DNA from: Apiospora phragmitis
Taxonomy: Eukaryota > Ascomycota > Sordariomycetes > Amphisphaeriales > Apiosporaceae
DNA length: 64,000 bases
Direction: 5' to 3'
NCBI GenBank assembly: GCA_038363925.1
Contig: JAQQWL010000018.1
Location: 744,001-808,000, forward strand
Part shown: positions 1-11,054 of the stretch, one piece after another
Numbering within the stretch: the stretch's first letter is position 1
Layout of the letters: each line of letters opens with the position of its first letter
Position numbers and translations under genes: made by a program
The notes under the pieces: generated by a model
The model's input: only the letters and a program-made list of their open reading frames with translations
Databases searched by the model: none
What the model was told of the DNA's origin: nothing

Positions 1-1675
1 GGACAGTCTTTTCCCGTTTATCGAGATCCAAATCAATCTCTATGAATCCTGGACAGATACGTTGAAGACCGTTAAGGTTTTGGAACCTACGGTTCACGTT
101 AAACCTAGGTGTTTCACCAAGCTCGACCGCAAGGGCATCGATTAGCTCCAAGTCCGTAAGGGGTCTTATAGCACAGCATAAAACGCTCAGCATTTGCCGA
201 GCATATTCGCGCATTTCGGGCTCGATATTATTCAGCATTCGGGTATAGGTATCGTTCAGCGATGGTGGCAGGGACTGGAGTAGTTGGTTCAGAAGATGCT
301 GGTTTGGTGCGCAAGCTGCCAGTGCTATAAATTGGCACTCCACCCAGCGGAAACTAAGGGCTTGTTAGTTAAAGTATAAGAGCATCGCCAGGGTACTAAC
401 ACTCCATTCGCTCGATCGGCTAGTGCCTTCTCGATCTGGCCATGATATGGCTGCCATTCCTGCAAGTCACTGTCTACTCGGAGGTGTTCGGCGACAAAAG
501 CGGCTATGTCTTGGTCCACTTTGGCGTTCTTCATCTCAACAGTCTCTTCCGGCGTTGCCTCCAATCCGCGCTGTATATCGAATTCGTCGCGGCTTGTGAC
601 CAAAAGGCGCAGGCCTGGTTCTTTCCACACGCGTATGTCTCTTATGATCTGGAGCACCGCCTTTCGATGCTGATTCCGCGGGCTTTCGTCTAGCGCATCT
701 ACTAGCACGTAAACGTCTTGGAATGCTCTCACGAGCTGATGGAGGCAATCTAAGAGAGCTTCGTCTGGCGGAGTGGCATAGCGGTAGCTGTCGTGTAGGC
801 GAGACAGGTCGTTGTAATTTCCTAGCTGTGCCGATAGTTGTATAATAAGGGCTCGCAGTAAAGCAGAGGCCTCTTGCTTGCTCTTGTCGTTGAATGTGAA
901 GAGAAAAAGGCAATGCCTATTCTTGGATTCGATCTACGATGCCGAAAGGTGTACTGAATAGCAGTGGAGCACAGCACGGACTTGCCGCACCCGGCGAAGC
1001 CTCTCAGCCATAGAAAAGACCGTGGGCTATGAAGCCAAGCATGGAAGGATTCGCCGTTGACGAGCCAGAGCCCAGTACGCGGGTGCTTCTTGTTGCAGGC
1101 CTCGTTGAAGTTGATTGTGGCGTCGGGAGCTTTGAGCCAGCTCTGGAGCTCGGAGGAAAGTTGCGAGGACCTGACGAGCTCCAGAAGTGCCTTGGTGTCT
1201 TGGACATCATCCTGAACACGGTCGATGACCTCCTGCTGTAATATCTGTAGGGCTAGCTGGAGGCGGTCGGTGATGTCGCTAATGTCTTCGTTTAGTCTTT
1301 CCAATGTGCTCTTCCGGAATGGGTATGCAACTCGGCGGGCTGTTTTCTTGACTGCGGACTGAATATTGGTCGCTGGAGTCTCTTTGAACTTGTCCGCCTC
1401 GTCCTGAGCTCTTGTATGAATTCCTGGCACTCTCGGATCAGCGATTCAATGCTTCGAACAGAATCCGCTTCATCGGCCCGGAATTTGCGATTTTCGCAAT
1501 GATGGTGCAAGTGTTTGAGGAGCTCTGTAAGACTGTCGAGTCTTTTCGCAGTGTGGGCTGCATCGGAGTATTGGGATCTTAAGGCGGTGTAGTAGTCGAA
1601 AAGCGATTGCGTCACTTGAATGCCGAGGGAGATGATCCCGACCGCGCTCCCCGCTACCGATAGTGGGTCGGCCAT
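1..1675 (-). pseudogene. NLR (STAND) gene, N-terminal and NACHT part, frameshifted, runs off the window
   Basis: Reads leftwards from the ATG at 1675. It begins with a fungal STAND N-terminal domain (MADPLSVAGSAVGIISLG), followed by a helical linker and a NACHT NTPase. Walker A (GFAGCGKS) lies near 1001-978, Walker B (VYVLVDALDES) near 720-690, and a sensor-like LLVTSRDE follows. In the family such proteins bind nucleotide and trigger immune-type or incompatibility cell death in the cytosol. Two one-base deletions break the frame: one near 1415 (after FIQEL) and one near 920, in a T-run after GIAF. Past the second shift the frame stays open, crosses a 47-bp intron, and continues with FRWVECQF to position 1. 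The effector or repeat domain lies outside the window. It is probably a young pseudogene; sequencing error in the two runs is the alternative. Confidence 0.8.
354..400 (-). other. Intron in the NLR gene
   Basis: On the minus strand this 47-bp segment starts GTTAGT, carries a perfect CTAAC branch site and ends TTAG. Removing it joins ANGV to FRWVECQF in one frame, which matches the expected NACHT continuation. Without removal the frame stops soon after. Confidence 0.8.
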
Positions 1676-2911
1676 GGTTGCGATAGCACTTCCGAAGTGG
1701 GACTATGAAGGGGTCGAAGTGGAATCGAAGGGGGTTAAATGTTCAGAGGATCAAGTTGTTCACCGGCTTGAATAGTTTACATTTTTCCCACAGGAACTCT
1801 GTCTGAATCTTCCCTACTTGGTTGCACAATAGAGGGGCATTGGTAGGATGCTGTTAGGTGGCTAAGCCAGCATTGCCACGGCAAGGTGCACACAATCGAC
1901 ACGTCCTGGTGGCTGTGTGCAGGACCACTGCTCGTTGCGTGGAAAGGTGCATGCATTGAACGCAACCCGATTGGCAGCGCATGCGGGAATTGGATTTTAG
2001 CAGTGACAAGTGGTTGCTGAGAAAAGGCATGAGGCCAATCCGAGACAGACGAATTGGCTCGGGCATGAGAGATGCAGATGTGATGCAGAGAACAGCCCCA
2101 GAAGGCGCTTGTATGCCTTGCGACCCTGCAAAACGCCTACGAAGCCACTCTGAAAGCCACTCAAGCAGGGCGAACCGGCCAGACCTTTGGTGATTTGCAG
2201 ATAGATCAGCCTTTTACCATGCAGGGGATTGTGGGCGAAGCTCACAACGGGGTAGACCAGTCATTCGGAAAGCTGTTAGCGCAAAACAACAGCAAGGCAT
2301 TCCAAAGGCAAATGCATGCGGCTTCTTTCGCTCGCATTTTTAGATAACGGGACGACAGGGAACACAGCCGCCATCAGAAGAATATAGTTGTAGGGATAGA
2401 AAATGTATCCCAACAATCTGGGAGAAATGACGAGAACTCAAGGACGATCAATGTGGGAATCCTGTAGACCCCGAACCATAGCATATGTTCAAGGGAGGAA
2501 TGTACAAGTTACCTGCTTTCTTTAGAATTTTAGAACAAACATGAGAAATGGTGGGGTTAACAGGACGAGCCCGTCCGCCGTCCAATAGCGTGAGCGCTTT
2601 CTTAGCTGATGACTCTGAAAAGACGCTGTCAGGGTCCTGCCAAGAGCACCGTATACAGGGATATTGCGCAATAAATCGGCTGGACCTTGCTGCATCGAAG
2701 ACAAACTGCTATCCCTGAGAGACGAAGCCCAGGAACAAAGCAATCGACACCATGGCCCTCGACGCCGTTTCTGGCGCCTTTTATAGGTGACTCTTGCTAG
2801 CATAGAGCTTCCGTTTTTGTCAGGGTCTAATAGACCCCCCGTATACAAGTTGGTGCAGGCCGTTCCACGAGGTTCCAATAATATAAACAGTGGCAAGTTG
2901 CACCTGGTAAT
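1676..2911. other. No gene recognised; upstream flanks of the NLR and of transposase copy 1
   Basis: Only short unconvincing open frames occur here. The left terminus of the Tc1-like element should lie in this stretch. I could not find a clear match to the candidate terminal repeat seen at 6291. A TA followed by CAGGGATATTGCGC near 2654 is the only weak alternative. Confidence 0.5.
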
Positions 2912-3889
2912 ATGGCACCAAGACTCGCGCAATCACAAATCGAACTGATTGAAGCTATGCTTCCTGACAGATCACTGAGCGACAAACAGAGAGCAGAGGC
3001 CGTAGATTGCAGCACACGCGCGGTCCGACGGGTTCGTGCGAACATGCGATGTTTCGGGTCGGCCAGAGCACCACCGAACAGCACTGGACGACCGCGTAGT
3101 ATCACCCCTCCCATGTTAACTGCACTTTGTGATCGACTTGTCGAAAAGCCGTGCATATACCAAGACGAGATGGTCGTCTTTCTCTGGGACGAGTTCGAGG
3201 TTCTGGTCACTACACATAGCATCAGTAGAGCATTAGCCTCGATCCGGTGGTCGAACAAGACGGCACGACGCATCGCAAAAGAGCGCAACGCCGACTTGCG
3301 GGACCTCTACCTCTATAAGCTGTCGGCTTTCCGTTCCTATCAGTTAGTGTTTATAGATGAGTCGGGCTGCGACAAGCGCGTAGGGTTTCGCCGGACCGGC
3401 TGGTCGCCGCTAGGTGTAACCCCGGTACAGATAGCGAGGTTCCATCGCGGCCGTCGCTACCAGATCCTGCCGGCTTATGCGCAGGACGGTATTATGTATT
3501 CCCGTATATTCCAAGGCTCTACCGATGGCGATATATTCGAGAGCTTCCTTAAGGAGCTGTTACTACATTGTGGCCGGTGGCCCGAGCCTAAGTCGGTTCT
3601 AATTATGGACAATGCTCGATTCCACCGATCCGATAGAATTGCGCGGATGTGCGACGAAGCTGGCGTGGTCTTATTGTACCTCCCGCCGTACTCACCCGAC
3701 CTTAACCCCATTGAAGAGTACTTCGCCGAGCTGAAGCGATTCATCAAACGTCACTGGCAAGAATTTGCGGAAGCGCCGGAGCCCAACTTCATGACATTCC
3801 TAGACTGGTGTGTCCAGGCAGTGGGTGGTAGAGAGCGTAGTGCACAGGGTCATTTTCGGCATGCCGGTATTGAGATTGAGGAGCTGTGA
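2912..3889 (+). CDS. Tc1/IS630-type DD34E transposase, copy 1
   Basis: Intact 325-residue frame. The N-terminal ~125 residues hold paired helix-turn-helix DNA-binding segments separated by a GRPRSITPP linker. The DDE catalytic domain follows, with D149 in FIDESGCD, D233 in IMDNARFH and E268 in DLNPIEEYF, giving 34 residues between the second and third acids as in Tc1-like enzymes. The family cuts and pastes elements flanked by terminal inverted repeats into TA sites. Length and motifs are complete, so activity is possible. The related copy at 59690 shares the motifs at the same residue numbers but is clearly diverged. The gene converges with the accessory gene at 4002. Confidence 0.93.
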   Translation: MAPRLAQSQIELIEAMLPDRSLSDKQRAEAVDCSTRAVRRVRANMRCFGSARAPPNSTGRPRSITPPMLTALCDRLVEKPCIYQDEMVVFLWDEFEVLVTTHSISRALASIRWSNKTARRIAKERNADLRDLYLYKLSAFRSYQLVFIDESGCDKRVGFRRTGWSPLGVTPVQIARFHRGRRYQILPAYAQDGIMYSRIFQGSTDGDIFESFLKELLLHCGRWPEPKSVLIMDNARFHRSDRIARMCDEAGVVLLYLPPYSPDLNPIEEYFAELKRFIKRHWQEFAEAPEPNFMTFLDWCVQAVGGRERSAQGHFRHAGIEIEEL

Positions 3890-4001
3890 TATAAGCGTCC
3901 TTTGTTATAGCGGAGTTCGAAAGGATAAAAGATATATATATAGACTTAAGAGATCTAGGAAACTGTTACGTTTTTCGCCAGCCAGCCATATCCTGCTCTC
4001 C

Positions 4002-5345
4002 TCAATCATCTTCTGCGCGAACCAACCTGGCCCATTCTGGAATGTCACGTACGAAACGTCGCGCAGCACCCATCTTGATGCCTTTCTGTTCGTACAATGT
4101 GGCATCTTGGGCTTCGTATACCAACTCAAGATCAAGGCCTTCCTTTAAGGTGATATCACAGATCTTCTGATACTCCAGCTTGAGATCCACTCGCGCCACC
4201 CTTGAACCAAGCCAGTTGCAGTACTCTTGGACTGCATTGTCGAGGAGACCAGGTATATTGAGGTTGGTGCGCGGTTTGGCCGACCCCAGCTCGGCCAGCG
4301 AGGAGGCATGTGAGCTCCTACTCGAAGCTGAGCCACCCACCGTTGTCCCAGGAATCACATTCGTGATGGTGATGGGCGGGTATTGGCCTTGCGTAGGCTT
4401 ACTTTGGCGTTCCATCTTCTGCTGGTCCTCGAGGTAGAGCATGTCACGCACATCTTGCGGCACATCGTCATGTGTCTCCAGCGAATGGCCCGCTCGGATA
4501 TGCTCACTAAGACGTAAAAGATGGGGCGTCCTTAACTTGTATCTCTTCTTTGTTTCACTGTCCCGCCAGCAGTATGGGCCCATGAGGCAGGGAGGCCCCG
4601 GGCATCGCATCAGGCTGCGCACACGACACCAGGGAAGAGGTTCACCAGTAGAATCCACGTGCCCATCGAGCTCTTGGAACATCAAGTCCGTCGCCGACCC
4701 GGTACGGTGCGTCGTCGATCGCGTCGTCTGTCGCTGTGATGGACATGACGCGGGCGTGGTTTCTACATAGTTGAAAGTAATGTTAATGCAAAGCTGTTTC
4801 CGACGCGCAAGCAGATAGCTCCAACTTCGAAGCTGCTCCTCCAGGACAGCCCAGTCAATGTCCAGCCCGTCGTAGCGTTTTTTCAGTTTTCGCTTGCCAG
4901 TCACGGACACGACCATCTTAGTGTCTTCCACTTGGAAGGATCTATTGGCTGGGAACTTCTTCTCGGCCACATTCTCGAGCTTTCGTCGCAGGCTGGACTC
5001 CCAGAATTCCCGCGGCGAAAGTGTGACATCTTGCTCCGTGTCTTCGGCTTTGCTTCTACGATTAAGAGTAATCTTCCATTCGACATCATATCGGATGTGA
5101 TTGGATCGGTTTCGTCGGTTGGATATATCTCTATTCCCGTTGGGTGGCGCGAATGTAAGGGTTCCTTGCTGAGAAGGTGTCGCACTCCGCCTCGATCGGT
5201 CGCTGGTTTGGGTCTGAATCATACCAGGTGAATCGGGTGCTGGGCTTTGGCTGTCAAAATAGGCTGGCATTCGCGAGTCGACTAATTGCGACGATAACCA
5301 GTCATCATTTTGGCCATAAGAGCTCTGCGAGTCGATGGGAAACAT
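4002..5345 (-). CDS. Conserved accessory protein of the Tc1-like element, copy 1
   Basis: Intact 447-residue frame convergent with the transposase. The first ~100 residues are Ser/Gln-rich. Conserved blocks follow, including IRYDVEWKITLNRR, a DGLDIDWAVLEEQL helix with FNYVE, and a Cys/His cluster (MRCPGPPC, GPYCWRD, then spaced histidines in TPHLLRLSEHI) that could bind zinc. The end holds a second conserved block (EYCNWLGSRV to ARRFVRDIPEWA). The same blocks occur in the same order in the copy at 60723-62066, beside the other transposase. I know such proteins only as abundant uncharacterised fungal proteins. A role in transposition, targeting or regulation is inference. The start at 5345 is the first ATG in frame, but the frame is open further upstream and an extra N-terminal part (5348-5617) is likely. 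Confidence 0.8.
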   Translation of the reverse strand: MFPIDSQSSYGQNDDWLSSQLVDSRMPAYFDSQSPAPDSPGMIQTQTSDRSRRSATPSQQGTLTFAPPNGNRDISNRRNRSNHIRYDVEWKITLNRRSKAEDTEQDVTLSPREFWESSLRRKLENVAEKKFPANRSFQVEDTKMVVSVTGKRKLKKRYDGLDIDWAVLEEQLRSWSYLLARRKQLCINITFNYVETTPASCPSQRQTTRSTTHRTGSATDLMFQELDGHVDSTGEPLPWCRVRSLMRCPGPPCLMGPYCWRDSETKKRYKLRTPHLLRLSEHIRAGHSLETHDDVPQDVRDMLYLEDQQKMERQSKPTQGQYPPITITNVIPGTTVGGSASSRSSHASSLAELGSAKPRTNLNIPGLLDNAVQEYCNWLGSRVARVDLKLEYQKICDITLKEGLDLELVYEAQDATLYEQKGIKMGAARRFVRDIPEWARLVRAEDD

Positions 5346-5347
5346 GG

Positions 5348-5617
5348 TTACTCGGCAAGCTGCTTCGACGGCAGGTGTCTTGGCAAGGAAGCAAAAGAAC
5401 CAGCGGAAACATTTGATCGGAAACCCAGCTTTGAGAGTGCTGTAGCAGCCACTTGTGGACGAACAGTCAAGGGGGCCTTAGCGCTGCTTGGCACCTCTGC
5501 TTTGAATCCGGCAGGTGTCGGTGGGCTGCTAGCTTGGGAAACCGAGTGCCCCATATTATAGGCGCTGTCCACCATTGCAGTGGGCTGGATCGGCCTTAAC
5601 GGATCGTACCGAGACAA
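5348..5617 (-). other. Probable 5' extension of the accessory gene, in another frame
   Basis: An 89-residue frame starting MSRYDPLRPIQPTAMVD. The relic at 33734 reads MARYDPSRPIQPTAIVD, so the segment is conserved together with the accessory N-terminus that follows it in both places. It ends two bases before the downstream ATG in a different frame. Either a small indel or an unrecognised intron separates the two parts. Confidence 0.5.
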
Positions 5618-6019
5618 GGTAGATTCATGTCGTTAACTTTATAATAGTTGCAATAGAGCATTAAGTAAGGATTCGAAGGCGATGCCGAAAGACAGCAGTC
5701 GTCATACATACCCGACTGAGCATGCCTCAACAAGATCTGGGACATTTTAAAAAGGTGCGAAAACTACAGTTTTGGCAGATGCCGGATGCACCTCGTATGC
5801 GCTATAGTTATAAAAAAACCTTGTATGGGATGCTCGATCGTGTTATCGGGATTCTGCATTTTGGGGTTGGTGAGTACGTTCCAGAAGGAAAATACACGAG
5901 ACCGAAGGAATGAAAGATGTGAGTGATCTCGACATGGGAACTTGCTTATATTGTAATAATAGGGAGTGGAATGTGCGCCGAAGACGACGCTGACCGGTTA
6001 TGTAACAAAAGCTCTGCTT

Positions 6020-6291
6020 GCAGACGCTTACAGGAACGATTGCAGTGCCGAGGAGAGCGAGCATAAGCGATGTCAGCAGCTTCTGGCTCGAGCTCTTATC
6101 GAGCATAAAGTGTCTCCAGAGTATTGTGATCGGTCTATGTATGCACAAGGAGAGGGATAAGCAAAGCCAGAAATGGACTCTGTACTTGTGAGCATAGAGG
6201 GGTACATCCTGTAAGCAGCTACCCTGCAGAGTGGGTCCAGAATGGGAAGTATGAAAGAGTAGAGAGAGGACGCAGGTTTCGCTAGCGACTG
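6020..6291. repeat. Right-end region of the Tc1-like element with candidate terminal repeat
   Basis: Read inward from the right, the end is CAGTCGCTAGCGAAACC followed by TGCGTCCTCTC, with TA just outside at 6292-6293. The ~270-bp end segment recurs at 38100-38384 in the same orientation and at 33345-33600 inverted. A ~50-bp piece recurs at 37316-37365. In each case similarity stops at the TA. Confidence 0.65.
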
Positions 6292-6293
6292 TA

Positions 6294-9176
6294 CTTTACG
6301 CTCAGTGTCTGATACACCTCACTCTCGTATTCCATCATTAGGCTACTCCACCATCACATTATCAGCCAGCGAAATAGGCCCGCCGTCGCACGATGCGCTT
6401 AACGCCGGCTGCGTGACTCGAATTCCCCAACAGTATCCGGCCGCAATCCCTACAATCTCGAGGCGCGACGGCCGCCATTTCTCGGCCGCAACGGAACAGA
6501 ATACATTCTACGCGGGGGATTTGATCGGAGGCCGCAAGGCCACAGCCACCATGGTCCGGCTGCTCACATACCAGGGCGAGTGACCCAATGTCAAGTAGCA
6601 ATGCAGGAGATTTGGCCAGCTACGCAGGAGTTCGCATTTTACTCTGCTATCCCTCTACTAGCGCCCTTCGAAGATGTCGCATGGTGTCCTACCTATTTCG
6701 CTCGGCTGTTCTGCCATAGTGACGGCAAGTAGACTAATGGCTGCCTGACGGACTGGGGTGACTGGCTCCGATGTTGGCTCGTTCTGATTCCTAACTAATG
6801 CACCTTGACGGCCGATTTCTCTGCGATTTGTTTCCTAGAGTATCCACGCGCCTGCACTGATTGACTAGTGGCGATGGGTACAATGGGGCTTCTGTATGCT
6901 CCATTTACCCCGGCCATGGCTTGCTAGTGGGACTTGTCGCGACCCATAAGATAGCCCTGCCGGCAAAGTCGCCCCGCACCTAAATGGGTCGGTCAGAGCA
7001 GAAGCCGGCCCGAGTAGCTCAGTTAACTCTAATGCAACTTCCATTCTCTTGCCTCCAACATAGTGACGAAATTACAACAATGACAGCCCGGATGATGAAC
7101 AGTCGAGCAGCTGCTGAGGGTGAAGCTCCAAGCCGCTTCGTTAGTGTTCTACTCGTACAGCGCTATACCGCAACACGATGATCGACCCAATGATTGATCG
7201 TCACTGGATGCAGGCATAACCGTGACGGCCGCTGATTGGGTTCCGGCTACGTGGAACGCAATTTTGCGGCCAGCGTCAGCGTGCCACTATTTCCGGCTGG
7301 CTCGGCCTGGAAGGATTCCAGCTTACCTTGGCACGATGAAACCATGACCATACGGGAGAAAACAATACTCGGCACGAGTCGCGCGAAAGAGATAACCGGA
7401 ATGCCGCTGCTGCATGTCCTACCTACCCAACGCTTGCTTACCGATACGGCCTAATAATTCACCGGCAGCGCTACGGTACAACGCCCCAGGCTACCACAGC
7501 TGTGGGTGTGCCAGACCCGACATTAGCATATGGTCTTTTTCCATTTTCAGTCCAGTCAACTTCGGGACTCCGTATCTCGACAAGTGAGGGCACGGATACC
7601 CGACAAGATACGGTAAGGTGGTAAAGGTAGGGCACGAACTTGGCCAACAAACAAGCTAGGTCGGTCATCTTGAATGTGCACAGCATCCAAGTGCAGGGAG
7701 CTTCCCCGCTCAAGGTTCAGGTAGGTGACTGGGGCACTGGTACCGCATAGAAGGCAGAACCAGCGTAAGAGGGCAACCAAGCAATAGGGCCAAGCCGTGC
7801 TTGGAACACCAATTCAAGCGAATGCAGACCAAGACCACACCTCTCATAACACAGTGGTCAGATTACGGACGAAAGCACAGGTAAGCGAATAAGCATCCAA
7901 TTGAACATCTACAACGCGCCTACGCGCCTACGTCTCGAAAAGTCCCGAAGCACCGCGTCTAGCATCAGCACCCCACACCCTGGGCAAGACCAGATACGAG
8001 CCCTCCATGAAGACCGCACATCAGCGGCGATCCTACCGATTGTTGTGCGTCCTATCCTTGGTTTTCGCGAGCCAACTTCCCAATCCCTTCCCAACATAAG
8101 CGTAATCTCTGCTAGCGCGACATAAGCGCTGACACACCATTGAAAATCACACCATAATCGGTAGGAAGGGTAACCCAGACCCGTCGAGGCGCCTTCGTTC
8201 GGACCGAGCAGGAGTTGGCTCGCCGCATACCCTGGACCAGCATTTCGCCATAGCCATCCTCGTCAAGCCGCCCTACGAGCGTTGGCAACCAGCGCGAGGT
8301 TCCGTGCCTCCCGACGAGACATTCGAACGTGCAGGCCTGTGCAAAAGCGGCTTCGAGGGCTGCGATAGATATGCCTACCATAGGACACCCATTCGTCGCA
8401 CTGAACTGTCGTCGATGAAGTGGTCCCTCCATATAATCGGTCAGCTATGAACCGTATCACAACCCTAACTCCGTCGGTGGTCAAGTCGCTGCGTCTCGTC
8501 TCGGCAATGCATATTGCTACTGCTCGATTGTCGGGTGCTTGTCGGGTGCTCGGGATCCCGAAGGGAGGAATGTGTCCCGACAGATTGGGTCGCCCGGCAA
8601 GGGAAGTAAAGTGGCATTTATAACTGCAGGAAAAGCTCAACAAAGTGGGCTGAGCATGGAGCTAGCTTGCGTTCAGCTGGTCCCAGACCCACCCGACGAG
8701 CCAATGAGCGTTCGACCTGTACCCGTCAACTGCTCGCAGCTGTTTGGACATCGTGCCAGGAGACCGCCCTCTGATTCTGCCAATGATGCGACTGGATGAC
8801 ATGTCGATAATCCTCCTATCCATTATACCTTAGCATGGCACGGAGTCGCAAAGATTGACTGCTACCTGCGGAGGGCTGTCACACTTGAACTTGGTCGGAG
8901 TCGCCCAGCGGAACCTGATTGTCTTGACAGGATATTTGGGACGACGGCTGTCTGTGCAGTCGTGTGGTCGACTCACGACCGTGGAGCCAGGAATAGACTG
9001 GAGATGGGCACGCCACGAGCAAACACGCAAGCGCTTCGAGATCACTGTAGCGTGCCCCTAGCCTGTGCTACTCACTGCTTCGTACCCTCTGAGCAGCGGT
9101 ATCGTCTCTATCCTGGCAGGCCAGGATCAGTGGCAGCTGGCAGCTAGCAGCGACCCATCCACTCGGCCAGACAAGC
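6294..9176. other. No gene recognised
   Basis: Short frames on both strands without domain motifs, repeats or plausible splicing. I see no structured RNA. One short stretch (about 8970-8995, ACGACCGTGGAGCCAGG) recurs near 63493. Confidence 0.4.
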
Positions 9177-9600
9177 TTAATAGGAGGTGACGGTCGCATG
9201 GGTTTGACAAAGGTTTTTTCTGGTGTAAGCTAGTTCAGCCTTTACGACATACCCCCCAACGTTTGAGGGCAGCCGAAATGCATCTGGCCGTACTCGTATG
9301 TAGTCCTGGAGTAGTACGGGGTCACTGTGCGCCCAACCTCCCGTGCTGCTGTTCTGGTTCGTACTTTCCCGTATCTCTGGGCAAAACACACCCGTTTTGC
9401 ATCCTTTCCTGACCGTGCTACCGAAAGCTACCACGATATTCCAGGCTTCGTACCTCGAGGCCCAGTCTCCAGAAGTGACCAGCACGATACAGTACAGTAC
9501 CCAACCTGCCATTGAAGGGTTGGTCACTTGCGAAGCTACCGATTTCTCGATTAGGAAGTGCTTCTTAGCAGCGGGTCTAACCATGTTGCGTCACATTCCA
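9177..9600 (-). repeat. Relic repeat, copy 1 of 3
   Basis: The minus strand holds an open frame starting MVRPAAKKHFLIEKS of unknown nature. A diverged direct copy follows at about 10085-10330, sharing TTCTGGTTCGTAC and CTTCGTACCT-type blocks in order. A third partial copy lies at 17471-17560 in opposite orientation. It is probably a fragment of a dispersed element whose identity I cannot tell. Confidence 0.5.
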
Positions 9601-10084
9601 TGCCGGCGTAGTTGTGGTCCCGTACATAAGCAACGTAGACGACCTACCGTATTACAGTATGTGCTGAAGAAGCGGCTCTTGAGGCGCTTGTACCGCTTGC
9701 TGGTGCCCATTGACATGTTGGTTGCCAGCGGACGTCTGAAAACGGACCTGGCCCATGCCAGAGTACCGAATGCTTCCAGTGCTGGGGGCGGTAGAAGTGC
9801 GCTTTCGCGGTCGTGCCTGGTCGTCCACACTCGTTAATTTCTTTACTACGGCCTCCTCGAGAGACAGTATCTACCATGTGGGTGGTAGATTTTGGCTGGC
9901 ACGGCTAGCACAACTTCTGTCCCCACGGCTGGACTTCGCCGACGACTCAATTCCACCGCTTCCAATGTGTATGGGCCTCTCGTAGCTGCCGATGTGCTTC
10001 TGTGGCTCGTTGCTTTGGGCTAGTTCGGTCCGAAACGCAGCTGGTTGTTCTCCCAGGTACTCAAATAGTAGCATGCGCTCCTTG

Positions 10085-10330
10085 TACCCCAAATCCTCAA
10101 TGCAGCTCTTCTGGTTCGTACCTATCAGTATCGTACATCAGGCCTCTGCATCTGTTTCTGATCATGCTACCTAAAGCGACTTCCTGCCCTGGTGGCCTCG
10201 TACCTCAAGGTACAGTTGTCAATCAGAGACCGGTGTAGTACGGACGTGACTTAGACGCAGCTCAACTTACGAAGCAGCCTATTTCGTAAGCAGGAAGTAC
10301 TTCTTCGTAGCCGGTTCTAGGCATCTCACC
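10085..10330 (-). repeat. Relic repeat, copy 2 of 3
   Basis: Diverged direct duplicate of 9320-9600. Shared blocks in the same order include TTCTGGTTCGTAC, ATGCTACC-AAAGC, GTACCTC-AGG and the end region encoding a MPRTGYEEVLPAYE-like start on the minus strand. No intact gene is visible in it. Confidence 0.5.
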
Positions 10331-10559
10331 AAGCTCTATATTCGGATCAAGGACAGTATGCTGTGTATCTTTTCTAATGTACAGCCTAGACTGGTTAAGC
10401 TGCGGTAGGGCAGATGTCGACCTCAGGATGCAGAGCTGCCGATGGCGCCGCCGGTCCAAAGGAGAAAAGCTAACGCTGCAGCAGATGTAGAGCGAATGGG
10501 GACAGAACCGGGCTGGATACTGCCGCGTCCCGTTGTTGGTCGTGGCGTACTTGTTGGCT

Positions 10560-10910
10560 CACACGAGGCACCTCGGGTCCTCCAATTCCCACCGAGTAGT
10601 TGCAGAAAGGATACTGGAGGCCAAAACTACCATTCTGGTCCGCGGGACCGTAGTCGCTTATTGAACCTTCCCGAAGTGCGCCGATTTCAAATGGAACCAG
10701 AGCCTGATGTTCCCCCGCTCCGCTTGTACTGTTCCGGCGCAGGGAGGCAAGTGACCTAGGAGCCAGTATAATGCAGCGGCTGCTTTTTTTCTGCTGCCTT
10801 CCGTCGAGATTCGAATACTCTCCTGGGCTGTTTCCGGTCCTGGCTTCCATCGTTGCCCGCACCTGTTGGCGTACTATTGGGGTGCAGAGCCGGAAGAGTA
10901 GCAATGACGC
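10560..10910 (-). repeat. Dispersed relic repeat with an empty TA site
   Basis: On the minus strand the block GTTTTGGCCTCCAGTATCC, near 10640-10600, matches 37368-37440 on the plus strand. At 37365 the same block is joined to a Tc1-like end at TA, whereas here the sequence simply continues, so this copy looks like an unoccupied site. The 10850-10910 part recurs inverted near 17400-17460 (GGAAGAGTAGCAATG core). Confidence 0.5.
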
Positions 10911-11054
10911 ACTAGTGCGACTAGCGGGTCAGGTCCCTTAAACACACCATCATTAGCGTGGCGCCGTTTCGCGACCCCGCGCCTTCAGGGCCAACTGCAC
11001 AATCTTCCTGCTGCACAAGAACTTCTCAAGACACGCCAAAGACAAGTTAGCCCG

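Larger units (their letters stand above)
2912..6291. mobile_element. Two-gene Tc1-like DNA transposon, copy 1 (left end not located)
   Basis: The element carries a transposase (+, 2912-3889) and an accessory gene (-, 4002-5345, perhaps from 5617) that converge across 112 bp. Its right end is the TA-flanked candidate terminal repeat at 6262-6291. The same gene order recurs at 59690-62066. The accessory promoter side recurs at 33345-34150, and the outermost 270 bp recurs at 38100-38384. The left boundary is unknown, so the start given is only the transposase start codon. Confidence 0.65.

Noticed and set aside
2653..2680. TACAGGGATATTGCGC as left end of the Tc1-like element
   Set aside because: It does not match the right-end repeat beyond the first bases and no inverted partner was found.
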